Assembly: GCA_021292105.1 (NCBI GenBank)
Contig: CM037861.1
Span: 60,185,245-60,249,244, forward strand
DNA length: 64,000 bases
Direction of reading: 5' to 3'
DNA from: Anadara kagoshimensis
Taxonomy: Eukaryota; Mollusca; Bivalvia; Arcoida; Arcidae
Below the pieces are notes generated by a model, which saw only the letters and a list, made by a program, of their open reading frames with translations, had not been told where the DNA came from and ran no database searches. The translations under genes and the position numbers were made by a program. Positions 47,585-60,614 of this stretch are shown here, one piece after another; position 1 is the stretch's first letter; each line of letters starts with the position of its first letter.

Positions 47585-48569
47585 TTCTTTTATGATGATT
47601 AAGTATCTTTTACCTTGTAAAACCCTCATTTCAAATTTTGAAATACAATGAATGGTACTTGTGCTGATGTTAAGTGTTTGCAAGACATTACTGAGAAGTT
47701 GTATATTTGATATATTGTATCTCTAACAATAGATCTTAGATATTATTTCTTATATATTCATGTTTAAAAAATGAGGGTTTGGATACACAGAATATGTGAA
47801 GCCCAAGCCTGTTTAGCCAATGCTAAATTGATTGTCAGTGAGAGTAGAATAATAATGGCAAGACACAAGCAAAATTAAGTTCAAAATTTTAAATAACAAT
47901 GCATTGATTTATCTGTTAGACTCCCTGAGAAATAAATCAAAAATTAAATACTGATTGGAAATATACTGGTATATATGTTTATAGATGATATAACACTGTA
48001 TATGGTTATATTGTAAACATATTTCATTTCGCATGTATTTATTTTGGAGGTATATAAAATTTAGACATATACGCATAGTTCAATTTTCGTGTTTTTTAAA
48101 TATGCACTATATAACACAATAAGCATAAAATATTTTTTGCTCTGAATTAACTTATGTGCAAAACAAACCAGCAGGAAATAATCGAAAGTTAATACATCGC
48201 AAAAATAAATATGTTTACAGTATATAAAGCTACATGTACATTGTCACAAACAATAAATCCCAAAAGAATAACACTTGTGACAGTCCTAAGTAGAAATCCC
48301 ATCTTTGGAACAAATTAAATATTTTTAGATTTTAATGGATAATAAAGGCACTATATCCCAAATCTAATTTTCCCTCGGATCTTTCTTTGCTTGAATCTGG
48401 CATTCAGATGTCTTCAGTGAACAGGTGCTGTGCACAACTTGACGTGACATCATCATGATGTAATTTTACTGCCTAGATTTCTTGGATTGTCAGTTTGTTC
48501 CGTAAATGGGATTTCTACTTGGGAGTTTCACATTTTTGGTTTCTAGAGGTGTAATCAATACTGTTACAT

Positions 48570-51500
48570 TTATTGTCCTTTCAGTTTTATTTTAGTTATC
48601 TTAAAGCAAACATTCAACCAAACCGCCAATGACAAGACGAAGAACACCTGCAAAGCATACACAAATCCCGGGCGATATCCAGGGTCACCATAGAAACCAG
48701 TCTGACACATGACAACATCACTTAGTAATGTGATGATCAACCTCACAACTTCATAGTAAGGTGAATTTGAACTGAAAAAGAAAATGTTAAACATTTTAAA
48801 ATAGCAAATACTTATCCAATAATCCATAATTCACTTGCTTTTAAAATTCTTTCACTAAACAACATGCATATCATTTGTCCATAGCTTTAACTAAAACCTT
48901 TAGCATTTAGTTTCAAATCTGGTCTGGAACTTTGGTCCTTTGAAAGAGACCTAAAAAAAACTGGTGCCCTGTGTCACAGCAAGCGTATTAGCAAATTATA
49001 GAATCCTCCCTGCACATTGCTCTGAGCACATTGCAAAGGTAAAACATTCTGTCACTTCATCTGCAGTTGGTGGCATCTTGATATAAGTTAAATATTCTTG
49101 ACTGGGACTGGGACATAAAATCACATCAATCAATCCTGGGAACTTTGTATCAAAGGTATAAAAATGATATATTGGATCCTTATCTCGTCTTATCTTATCC
49201 TGTTTCAATTGCTTTCAGTTGTAAGCATCCTCTGTCTGTAGCAGCTACAGAAGGCCTACTCTTTTTCAAACCCTACAGAGGTGTCTTTAGTTTGCACTGA
49301 GGCACAGGACCTTGGTTTTGAGTCTCATCCTAAAGGCTATTCTGATAAAGAGGTTTTTGCAGCTGTAGTATTTGCAGGAGATGATCATTTCAGAATATTT
49401 ACAAGTCACAAATGAGGATAGAAACCACAACCCTTAACTTTGACCATACCACCTAGCCATGTTTGTCCATACTAGTGTAACCCTAGTCCACATGCTGGGG
49501 ATATGACACAAAGTCATTTGTGTGTCTATATTACAGCTAAAAGAGACCATAGGTCTAAAATTCACTTACCTTTGATCAAATATTCTACCAAAGCATGTGA
49601 GTGCAAAACCAATGTAGACAAGAAAACATAAGACTGAGGTCTGTGTCATTCCCTGTACAACAAATAAAGATGTATTAATATTTGTGATTTCCACAGTCAA
49701 GTCTCATACATGAAATAAGTACACTGCTACATGTTTAAAAATACAAAGTTAAATGGGCTTATCTTACCTCGAAAAAGTGTGGTACACATGAACACATTTT
49801 ACATGTATTTGTTAGACCACTAATATTTCTCTTTATACAGTAATAAGTGTCTAACATATCAATACATGTTCAAATCACAGTGTAATAAATCCAAGTAAAA
49901 ACTTTAAAAACTAACAAATTAAATTAAGCATGTAAACTCTTTATTCATGTTATTTGAAACTCTATATGAGGGCCACCTGAACATAAAGGCTTTTCTATAT
50001 GTGGTCTCAATAGACAGGTTTGACTGTACTTACTGCTTTTCTGGCTGCAACTTCCTGAAACACTATCAGTACCATTAAGAAGTGTATTGCAACATATACA
50101 TTCACCCACTTAGGACACTGGACATGGTACTGCTCATGTGGTGCTTTAACCTGAAACCATGCGATTAAGGAACATTGAATTATCTATATTAGTTTTACAT
50201 GCAAATATTCCAATGTCCCATATATATATATATATTTTAAGACAACATTGCTTTCCATTGTAATAAAGTTTGCCGCTGTACCACATGATCAATACCTATT
50301 AAAGTTTGTGCGGAAAGTTTTGGAAATCGTCAATATCACAAAATCGAAGAATGACATAGTTTTTATGGGAAAATGTCATCTTATGTGATTCCATATCCAT
50401 TGGAAAAAAGTGTTACCAGCAAACGTTAGAGGGTATCGTGTGGTACAGCGGTGAACCCCATTGTAGTAAAATCATTAGAACATGTAGAGTAAAACCTTGT
50501 TATAATGCCCCTCTATAAATTTGCCCTCTCGTTCATAGCCACAATATTTTAAAGTCCCAAAATCTTATTCCTCTGGTAGTTTATATATATATATATGTCT
50601 CCCTTATTTATTGCCAAACCCCTTTATGATGCCAAATTTTGACTGAACAAATAATGGCAATGATTTGAAGTTTTACTGTATTTTGTTAAAGGTTCTAATG
50701 TAATCTTTTTTTTCACCCACATTTTTCTCAATTTTAAGTACTGGTAAGGATTAAGGACATGTATGTCACAAAATATATGGTTAACCTTATCATGAATTAC
50801 ACCTTTAGTTGGCTGATTGATTGAATTGGGTTTTATGTCCTAGTCAAGAATATTTCACTTTAATCAAGATGTCGCCAGCTACAAGTGAAGACGCAGAATT
50901 TTTTACCTTTGCAGTGCACTCAGGGCAGCATGCTGGGGTTCTTTAGCATGTCGTGCATACTGTGATACAGAGCATCAGTTTTTAAGGTCTTCTCCAAAAG
51001 GAGCCTGTAGCTTTTATTTCTAAATACATTTGTGAAAGTCACTACCTATTTTCAAGTTTTGGTCAGACCTTAACCATGGTTTGAAACCTAACCCTCCACA
51101 TATAGAGCACCACTGCAGAAGCTCAGTTGGTAGAGTGCTTGCTCCGTAAGTGGGAGGTCGTGTGTTCGAAACCCTGGCCGGGTCTGACCCAAGACTTAAA
51201 AGTGGGTAGTGACTGATCTTTCGCCAAGCACTCTGCATTTACAAAATGAAAGTCATCGTTCTTTCGGATGGGAACTTAAAATAAACGAGGCCCTGTGTCT
51301 TTGTAGGCTTGGCCAATAAAGAACCCTGCTGTATAATGCCATCAGCCCAACACACAGGCAAAATTTCTGCACCTTCCCCTATAGGTGGCGATATCTCGAT
51401 ATAAGTGAAATATTCATGACTGGGATGATAAACACCATTACTCAACTCAACTCCTCCACATATAGAGGAGCATTCTACCAACTGAGGTACCGTAGTGGTA

Positions 51501-54500
51501 TGTTATTATACCTTTGGAATATCTTCTATATCTCCAGTCCTTGGTTTCCCTGGAGACCATCCTGGACCAAAAAATATCACAGCAAGTTTGTGCTTCCACC
51601 CTTGTATCTCTTTAAAAACTCCAGACATGTATTTCAGAAACCCAAACTGAAATTGATCAAACATGAAAATAATTATTCATTTAAACTTTTAATGCTTCTG
51701 CAACAAATATGAGACTCAACAACTGAGAAATCAACACAAACATTAATCAGTTCTGTCCATTTGTATGGGGCGCCGTTTTACTATTTATTCACTATTTAGT
51801 GATATCCATAAATCATTTATGGATATCAATAATTCAATTTTTTGATATCCATTAATATTTAATGATATCAATAAATATTTATTGATATCTTTAATTCGAT
51901 TTATTGATATCCAAAAATCGAATTATAGATATCTATATCTATAATTCGATTTATTGATATCCAAAAATAAGGACGAATTAGTGATATCAATAAATCGATT
52001 TATGGATATCAATAAATCGGAAAACTTAAATAATTTCTCCCTCTCCGCTGCTCCATAATGGGGAGAATTCGTTATTTTCAAGAATATTGCAAATATTTTT
52101 TGATATCCATAAATCGATTTATTGATATCACTAATTCGTCCTTATTTTTAGATATCCATAAATCGAATTTGTGATATCAATAATTCGATTTATGGATATC
52201 AATAAATGAATTATTGATATCAAAAAATAAGGATGAATTAGTGATATCAATAAATCGATTTATGGATATCAAAAAATCGAATTATGGATTTCAAAAAATC
52301 GAATTATTGATATCACTAAATAGTGAATAAATAGTAAAACGGCTGAGAAATCAACACAAACATTAATCAGTTCTGTCCATTTGTATGGGGCGCCGTTTTA
52401 CTATTTATTCACTATTTAGTGATATCCATAAATCATTTATGGATATCAATAATTCAATTTTTTGATATCCATTAATATTTAATGATATCAATAAATATTT
52501 ATTGATATCTTTAATTCGATTTATTGATATCCAAAAATCGAATTATAGATATCTATATCTATAATTCGATTTTTGGATATCAATAAATCAAATTAGTGAT
52601 ATCTATAATTCGATTTATGGATATCAATAATTCATTTGCATTTATGGATATCACCAATTCAATTTATTGATATCAATAAATCGAATTATGGATATCACTA
52701 ATTCGATTTATTGATATCCAAAAATAAGGACGAATTAGTGATATCAATAAATCGATTTATGGATATCAATAAATCGGAAAACTTAAATAATTTCTCCCTC
52801 TCCACTGCTCCATAATGGGGGAATTCGTTATTTTCAAGAATATTGCAAATATTTTTTGATATCCATAAATCGATTTATTGATATCACTAATTCGTCCTTA
52901 TTTTTAGATATCCATAAATCGAATTTGTGATATCAATAATTCGATTTATGGATATCAATAAATGAATTATTGATATCAAAAAATAAGGATGAATTAGTGA
53001 TATCAATAAATCGATTTATGGATATCAAAAAATCGAATTATGGATTTCAAAAAATCGAATTATTGATATCACTAAATAGTGAATAAATAGTAAAACGGCG
53101 CCACATACATTTGCAGATTTTATACATACAAAATTCAAAACAAATCTGACTTCGAGTTCATAAACTAAAATTGTTTATGAGCTTTTGGCCCACTTTCAGA
53201 ACATGGATTAGGACTATGGGGGCCTAATTGGTGCCAGTATGATCTAAAGCAGGCACTTACGGATCACAATGCCTCTCACACCTTGTTTAGAGCCTAACTT
53301 CAGACTATGGGGGGTCTAATTGGTACCAAAGTGGTCTTGAACATCCCTCGTACCTAGGTTTGTTCCTAGCGTGAGAAAATTGGTTAATTAGTTTGCCAAA
53401 GGTCAGTAGTTTTCCCTGGGTACTCTGGTTTCCTCCACCATATGACAGCTGAGAGAGAGGGAGAGAGAGACATAGAGAGAGAGATGTTGTTTCTAATCTC
53501 TTACCTGAATTTCAAATGGCTCAAATGTGTTTATCGGATGTGTAAGTCCATATACTACTTCTTCACCTTCTGCTTGAAATGTACCTGTCAATCAAGATGT
53601 ATGTGAATTCAAAATTACTTGTTTACCATTATTAAAACAAAGATTAAACAGCCTTTCAGATTATCACCATTATCATTTTAGATTCAAGATTTACAAATAA
53701 TTTATTCTACTCAAAGTAGTTTCAAAAACAGGATTGTATTAATGGTCTATTTTTTTATTATTTTTTTTTTTTGGTGGTAATAAATAGTAAAATGTATTTC
53801 TAAAAAAAAGAGGTGAGGTGGTTTCAGGGTAGATGTTTTGTATACTTTATTTCACTTACTTTGTTTAGTTTTTATAAGAAGGATGAACATGGGGATTGCA
53901 CATGTAATATTGTAAGCATGATGGGTTTTAGGGAATGTATTCTCTGATTGACTTATCTAGCCAACCGGAAAAATTTTTTGTTTGGTCGCCAAAGACCATT
54001 GCCTATTGTAGTTTTGAAAGACAAAGTATTGCATAATTTTATGTAAAAAGCATGCTTATTGTATTAGAAGTTGTTTTTTTTTTTTTAAATAACAAACACT
54101 TTTTTAATCTACTGCATCCCTGTATAATGTAGTGAACAGACTTACCACATAACCTGTCCCATATTATCAGTGTACCAGCAAACTGACTTACCAAATAACC
54201 TGTCCCATATTATCAGTGTACCAGCATAGTTTTTGTCTATACAGTAAGGATTTCTCCCATGGTGTACTCTATGGTGACTTGGGGTGTTCAAGATATACTC
54301 CAATGGACCCAATGTCTTAACATACTACAAATAAACAATCAAGATATCCTTGAAAGTTGATGCCTCATTTGACTGTTGCAGTCACCATATTTGTTTAATT
54401 TACAGTATACATATCTGCCAACTCTTCTGCTATGAGCAGGACCCTCTCCTTATCATTACAAAAATATTGGAACCTCCCACTTTCCCTTTCACTCCGACGT

Positions 54501-55923
54501 GAGAGCAAATGTTGTTCTATGTTAATGAAGAAATGACAGTATAATTTATGATACTGTAAGTGTATTTTTATTCACAAGTGTATTAATTTTCGCTTATTTT
54601 GTGATTAACACGTAAAATAATATATATCCTCAACCAATTTCAGAAATCCATGAATATATATAACCCCACGAAAAGGTGGGAAAGTACAAACTGTGACAAA
54701 TTGTACCAGTGAGGTGAAATACATGTACAGTATGTTAACTTAAGGGTGCCTTACATCCTAAATGTGTACATGTAAAAACCTGTACTTGTAGTTGAGGTTT
54801 AAAAAGTGTATATTCTCAAATATTGCTTATCTTTCAGCTCTTCAGACAGATCAATTCCTTTCAGGTTTTTTTAAATTTCATTTTATTTATTTATATTTTT
54901 TTTTTTTTTGTATTTGTTTCTAAATTTTAATTATCATTTACCCAGTCACTTAATTAATATAACTTATGAGACTTTCCAAGAAGTTTGGGTGCTTTGGTGG
55001 AAAAAATTGGTGAAGTGTATCTTATGGACCACAGCTTTTTACAAAACCTAGATTCGAATTCAATTCAGTTACAGATTCTATAGTGAAAAGTTAAGTTGGT
55101 TTGTTACTGAAAGTCATGGTTTTCTATGGGCATTCCAGTACCCTCCAACATCCTTGAACAAACCTCCTTGGTATATGTGAAATATTCTTGACTGGGGTGT
55201 AAAATTTCATTACTTCACTACAATCCTTAGGAAATTTGTCCTACAATATGCTATAGGCATTTATACTAATTTATACTAAACTACATCAATTTAGTTAAAC
55301 AAGTAAGTAACTACTGTATAATGAGAAATGTTATATGAGGGATAAAAACTTTAGTGGTTTATCATTCAGAAACATGTCCATGTGTACTTAGTTTCACAGT
55401 TGACGAGATGGTAGTTAAGACCTTTTATATATTCTAACATATAGAAAACTAAGCAGTGTACTTATAACCGTGGTTACCGGTAAGACTTGACCATAAAAAT
55501 TGTGAGTATTAATATATTGCAGATACTTCTTGTTACACAGTATTTCAAGCATCAAGTAATTATACTTAACAAGATTTTACTGAAATAAAATGAGAATAAA
55601 CTTTCTTCAAAGCTAACCTGTGTATGTATCCAAAACTGATATAAAATATTGAGTTCTGCATGGACCAAATACACTGATGGTGGGATGAACAAAGCCATTG
55701 GTAAATAGAAAATCTGAAAAATATACATTTATCAGTAAGATTAACATTGTATGATAATCAAGGATAACTTGGGAAAGGGGGATCATTCACAATGATTTCA
55801 CTCTAACAGATTACAAAATATAATAAATAAAACAATTAGAAAAAAAACTTTGTACATTTATATAATCATTTATTACCCATAGAAACAAGGAGATTAATTA
55901 TCTCTTATAGATAGAGTAAAATT

Positions 55924-56022
<99 letters not shown>

Positions 56023-58774
56023 AGACCATGCACTTGAACCAAAATGCAAATGGTCTAACAATACATGTACAATGTTCAGTTTGGTTGAATAATGTAAAGC
56101 AAGAGGACATGTATAGACAAATGGTCAATTAGATCATAGAGCAAGTTTTACTGCCAAGAAACTGCTTTTGTTTTAATCACTGTATAAACTGAATTATTTC
56201 TGTCATCAACAGACCTTTTATAGAACATAAGCAGCAGTTGGACATCTCAGGGCCAGCCATCATCCATAAAAATGGCTGTTGATGACACAAAGATTTTGTT
56301 ATAATCACTGTACTGCAACCATGTACTTCTTACACAACTTACCCATGATGTGTATATCTGTAACACAGATTGTCTTAGAGCTGTGGTAAAGTTATAGTAT
56401 TCTGAACTGTGGTGTACTTGGTGTGCTGCCCACATAAAGTTCACTTCTAAACAAATAGAAATAGACAAAAGCAATAAATGTTACCCATCCCACTTTAACA
56501 TTATTTCTGATATCAGTAGGTGTCTTGGAGGCTGATTGGTTTAAAGTGTGCACTTACCAATCACAGCCCTATCTAGATTTGAATCCGGTTCAAGATAGAT
56601 CCTTCTATGAAAAGGTGCACTTAGAATCACAGCACCACCAAAATTTGAACTCCATTTAGGACAGAATTCCTACTATGAGAAAAAAATTTTTGTTGAAGGT
56701 CATTGGTGTTCACAAGGTACTCCAGTTTCCTCCACCAAACTGACCATTCTCAAATAATTGAAAGAATCTTGAGTGACTTGACCAAGGCGTGAAATTCCAT
56801 TCCTCAACTCTACTCCATTTTGATATCAATAAATGGTATTGGTCCCAATAAATCATGTTAATGCATTTTTATATCAGTATATACCACCAGTCTCGCCTGT
56901 ACGCATACTGATACCATTGAATAAATACCACCAGTCCCGCCTTAGTGCATTGGTCTGTATACTAGTATAAGTTTTAGATGTTGTAATTGGCCAGGTTGCT
57001 TGTCAGCTGAATGTATGTGATTTCCTCTGGCACTTTGGCTTCCTCCAACATCTAAGAATTGGCTACCTTGAAATTTATGAGTGAAGGAATCTTGACAGAT
57101 ATAAAACACCATTATTCCACTCCACTCAATAACATCTTCTAATTAAACAAGTGAAACAAAACTAAACTCATAAATTTCTAATTTCAAATCAAGTGGATTT
57201 AAAAATAGTTACATCTACGGTATGTTAACAAACCATGTGCAAATCTGTGAAACCAATAATATCCCATGTCAACTCCTAAAAAGCACAGCCACCATGTCCA
57301 TGCTGAGTCCCAAGGTAACTCAAAAATACAGAATCTCTCATAAATCCAGACATAGGATGCCAAGGCAATAGATGGAATAACTACCCTGTCACAAAGAAAA
57401 TATATAGAAAATGAATTTGTGATTTGTCTACAAAAAAGTAAAAAATAAAGTGCAGGAATTTTTCTGGCCACTCGCGGGGTCTGGAAAAAGACCCATTACC
57501 AATGCCCAAAAATAACACTTTCCCAACTGAATTTAGATAAAAAACTTATGAGCAAAACTGGAGCGGTACTGACTCTGTGAGCTAGCACCTTAAAGTTGCC
57601 CAGAGTGTGCCCTAGTACAAGGCAGACGATAAACCCACTTGCACATCCCTCACATACACAAACCTGTTCTTAGATTAATACTCTGGGATCATATCATTAT
57701 TAAACTTGCTCTTTTCATGCATAACAGAAAAATTGCTGAGTGATGTGAGGTTAAACAACATTACAATCAACAACCAACCAAAAATGTTACTTATTATACT
57801 ACCGGTATAATATATATATACTGTTACTTTACTGTACTATGTTAAACACCTTTAGTAAGTCTTTGGTTTGTATGGACACATTTTAATCTAAACTGCACTA
57901 CAGTGCAATGTCAACCAGATTACACTAAGCTACCCCAATGTAACCATGACTGACTGTGTTATGCATGTCTGCCTTGTACTAACGTGCACTCAAGGCAACT
58001 TTTATGTGTTAGCTTACCGGGTAGCAGTTGCAGAGGTTGTTGCCCCACCAGTACATTATTTTGACAACAGGTAAGTCAGCAGCAACTCAGCGTTAAATGA
58101 AGTAACTTGTATAAGGTCACTACATGCCCCCATCAGAATTCGAACTCACAAACCCTATATCTTGAGTCTGACACTCTTACAACTGCCATATAAGAGTACT
58201 ACATGTCCCCATCAAAATTCGAACTCACAAACCTTATATCTTGAGTCTGACACTCTTACAACTGAGCTATCTGTTTCACTTACATTGGTAATCTTGAGAA
58301 CATGCCAGCACTGATAGATGTAGCTCCATCATTTAATCTAACTTTCTTGTCATCTCTGTACAAGGACACACCAATCTCCAGAAATATACACATAAAAAAG
58401 AAAGGTGCTGCCTACAATAAAGTGTAAATAGATTACTATGAAATAATTTATCTGCGAAACAAAATATTACGATAAATGTACTGTTAGATTCAGGGGTGAA
58501 GTCAAAAGAGAGATATCTTTTAAATATTTATAATGAATCTGGTCCCTTTTACAAATTATCATTTTCTTTTGTTTATATAATATTCATCAGGGCCAGCCCG
58601 ACACAAATGACAAATTACTTATTCAGATATGACTATAAATAAAATTGTACAAATTACCTCATTTATGTATTCTGGAACTTCGCCAGCATTTCTGAAATGT
58701 GTTTCATTTGGCGTGACGGCATAAAATAGCCGTCTGACACCTGTGAGGAACGGCACTTTCATTAAATTCGACAT
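48570..58774 (-). CDS. AGMO: Alkylglycerol monooxygenase (11 exons, 448 aa)
   Basis: Exons: 58658-58774, 58284-58411, 57234-57385, 56343-56446, 55618-55713, 54192-54324, 53505-53584, 51512-51646, 50034-50150, 49570-49652, 48570-48771. They sum to 1347 nt with all phases consistent; human AGMO is 445 aa. The family is an ER membrane, tetrahydrobiopterin-dependent di-iron hydroxylase that cleaves the ether bond of alkylglycerols. All His clusters are visible: HRFAHE (128-133), HQVHH (141-145) and SHHRVHH (215-221). Family phrases include [73 protein letters not shown] and [10 protein letters not shown]. Several hydrophobic segments follow (about 330-350, 357-376, 428-445). The start matches the human alignment near VSQGFRMLFY. 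The stop codon overlaps an AATAAA. Confidence 0.95.
48925..49137 (+). mobile_element. SINE family 1, 5'-truncated copy
   Basis: Only the body and tail remain: gccctgtgtcacagcaagcg, cctccctgcacattgctctg, ttcttgactgggactgggac, catcaatcaatcc. It lies antisense in the last AGMO intron. Confidence 0.8.
50815..51499 (-). mobile_element. Older SINE family 1 inserted at the AGMO exon 8 donor (interrupted by a younger SINE)
   Basis: The outer element is in gene-sense orientation. Its head (minus strand ccactacggtacctcagttg) begins 13 nt after the exon 8 donor and its tail (caatcaatcagcc) lies at about 50815. Minus-strand flanks are AAAG|GTATAAT at the exon and AAAGGTGTAAT beyond the tail (forward 50799-50814), 10 of 11 matching. 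This is a target duplication that includes the splice donor. The body is split by the inner SINE at 51108-51452. Confidence 0.85.
51108..51452 (+). mobile_element. Younger SINE family 1 nested in the older one
   Basis: It is flanked by a perfect 15-bp target-site duplication, cctccacatatagag, at 51093-51107 and 51453-51467. It has a full head (aagctcagttggtagagtgc, gtgttcgaaaccctggccgg), body and tail (ttactcaactcaact). It is close in sequence to the young copy at 42074-42424, so both belong to the most recent subfamily. Confidence 0.93.
51724..53102. repeat. Tandemly duplicated foldback element made of GATATC palindromes
   Basis: Two direct copies (period 620 bp at the left edge) each begin with gagaaatcaacacaaacatt and a shared unique flank. 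Each then has a terminal inverted repeat ggcgccgttttactatttat then tcactatttagtgatatc. Each ends with gatatcactaaatagtgaat then aaatagtaaaacggc. The element parts are about 51769-52343 and 52389-53102. The interior is an array of gatatc hexamers about every 20 bp, separated by aataaatcgattt/aattcgattta spacers, plus one unique centre (ctccctctcc.ctgctccata). Copy 2 has about 140 bp of extra array. It lies in the AGMO intron between exons 7 and 8. Confidence 0.93.
54146..54237 (-). repeat. 46-bp tandem duplication of the AGMO exon 6 end with its splice donor
   Basis: Forward 54146-54191 repeats 54192-54237 nearly exactly (acctgtcccatattatcagt, gtaccagca, then the donor context gacttac). The real exon 6 ends at 54192. 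The second copy supplies another GTAAGTC donor at 54145. Use of the distal donor would add 46 nt and shift the frame. Confidence 0.9.
55926..56015. repeat. (AT)n microsatellite
   Basis: A long AT run interrupted by acatgtacatgt in the middle, in the AGMO intron between exons 4 and 5. Confidence 0.95.
56515..57125 (-). repeat. Decayed SINE family 2-like pieces in AGMO intron 3
   Basis: The phrases tactccagtttcctccacca, gtgaaattccattcctcaac and tttggcttcctccaacatct match the 3' body of the element at 9065-9315 at low identity. Similar pieces lie at 53200-53450 and 55085-55225. Confidence 0.45.
57570..58270. repeat. tRNA-like repeat family 3, with a local duplication
   Basis: The block ctgtgagctagcaccttaaa then gttgcccagagtgtgcccta is shared with 60830-60910. 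At 58115-58265 a minus-strand tRNA-like unit (B box as aattcgaactcacaaaccct, then gagtctgacactcttacaac) is duplicated in tandem with about 64-bp spacing. Confidence 0.55.
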
Positions 58775-59340
58775 AACTCCCACTCACTAACAGACTAAAT
58801 CAGCTGAGCGCTGAGTTACCTTTGTAACTTCTTATGTAAACACGGAAGAACCGTATGCATAGTAAATGTTAAAATGGAAACGAATTTTCTTTTCCGGGAT
58901 GCTATCGCCGATGTGCAGTATTGACAACTTGACAGGTTTTGATTTCAGGGACGTAGCTTACTACGAGACAGCTCGGTAAAAATCAGATCCTATTTTTACT
59001 TTTTTTTACAGAAACACGAAGAAAATAGAGAAAGGATGAAACATAAATTATAGTGAACAAAAATAAAATTAAAAAAATTACTCCCCAGTCCCCACACTTA
59101 CTTTTTGGGACCGTCGGACAACCAAACAGACAGACAGACGGCAGACAGACAGGGTGATTCGTTTGGGGGGGGGGGTTATAAAATATCCCCTACCCCTACG
59201 CATGTTTAAAATTTATAATAATTATTATCAACAGGGTAGTAATTTCATTCTTGTCGATTTCCAAGCGAAATGCGTTTTCATAGTCTACGTATTCCGGTTT
59301 TCAGAAACAACTTTTAGACAATTTGGCACTAAAAGGTAAA
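58775..59340. other. Upstream region of AGMO; no gene recognised
   Basis: It contains the presumed AGMO promoter, with no TATA box or CpG cluster I can defend. A low-complexity cagacagacagac stretch and a G-run at 59100-59175 resemble the end of the repeat near 32140-32200. Confidence 0.4.
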
Positions 59341-60235
59341 CAAATGGTCCTAGGACCAAGTCTCTTCCTCTTCTATATTAACCGTCGGACCTCAGAGCTA
59401 GTCTTCACTCAACAGTCCGGTTATTTGCAGACGACACTAAAGCCTACATTACCATAACTTTCAAAGACTGTCAGACTACTACAAGAAGACTTGGACAAAC
59501 TGGCAATTTGGGAAGACAACTGGTGCATGAAATTCCATCCGGACAAATGCAATAAACTCCGAATAACCAACAAAAAGAAGCCTATAGAAACCAGCTACCA
59601 TCTTCACGGCCATACACTCGAGACAGTCACATCTGCAAAGTACCTTGGTAACAGTACAAGCCAACCTTAAGTGGGACATTCACATGCAACAAGTAATGAC
59701 AAAGCCAACCGGACACTGGGATTTATACGGAGAAACCTCGGGATCTCGTCTACTAAGATCAAGACATTAGTGTACCTAGGCCTAGTTAGACCCCTCCTGG
59801 AATATGCCTGTACGGTATGGGATTCTCACGCCCAAGATCAGATAGATAAACTAGAGCGTGTCCAAAGAAGAGCTGCAAGATACATTCGATTCGATAGAAA
59901 CCGATTCAGAAACACCTTCAGCGTCTCCAGCATGATACAACACCTTGGCTGAATGTCTCTTCAACATCGACGTAAGAACGCCACCAGACTAACCATGATG
60001 TACAAGATAGATAGAGGACTTGTTGCCATTAGCAAAGTGAACAGACTGTTGCCATTTAGAAGACTCGGACGCACTACCCATGCCAAGTCACTACAGCTAT
60101 ACTGACCTGTCGAACTGATACCAGGAAGATGTCCTTCTTCCCAAAGACAGTGCGGGACTGGAATGCCTTGCCTCCAGACATCATAAATGCAGATACACTA
60201 GAGGACTTCCGTTCTCTAGTGACCAACTTTTAATT
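59341..60235 (+). pseudogene. Decayed non-LTR retrotransposon, reverse transcriptase 3' part (Jockey/CR1-like)
   Basis: Conceptual pieces across frames show VLGPSLFLFYIN, then FADDTKAYI (the RT catalytic box, at about 59424). Next come WCMKFHPDKC, SAKYLG, then one clean frame with NRTLGFIRRNL, LVRPLLEYACTVWDSH and LERVQRRAARYI. Near the end is VRDWNALPPDI. Frameshifts near 59390, 59475 and 59650 and stops near 59950 and 60105 make it non-functional. It is truncated at the 5' side. The 3' end has an aattcaaattcaaata repeat tail near 60325-60355, typical of this class. Confidence 0.88.
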
Positions 60236-60614
60236 CCTATCTATTTTAAAGTTATAACCTTGTACAGTTTCCTGCACTTGTATCAGTATCTTCGATTAGT
60301 TGAAGGAGGATATAACTGGAAGAAGAAAATTCAAATTCAAATACAAATTCAAAATGTTATTCAAATTTAAAATATTTGATATAAAAATACAGCTGGTCCT
60401 TTAACTGTTCTAAAATTATTATAACAATTGTGTGCATTTTCAAACTTTTGACTTTAAATTAAAATTCGGAAACAATGTCTTAAACACAAGTGCATACTAA
60501 CAATCTTTTTAAGCTACCAAATCTTTGAACACATGGCCGGGTCCAGAAGTGTATTATTTTTTACAAACGTTTCTATAATAGAAAAATCATGTTAAAATAT
60601 ACACAACATAGATG

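Noticed and set aside
51724..53102. CRISPR-like or satellite array
   Set aside because: Spacers are not unique and the whole unit has terminal inverted repeats; this is eukaryotic foldback DNA, not a CRISPR array.
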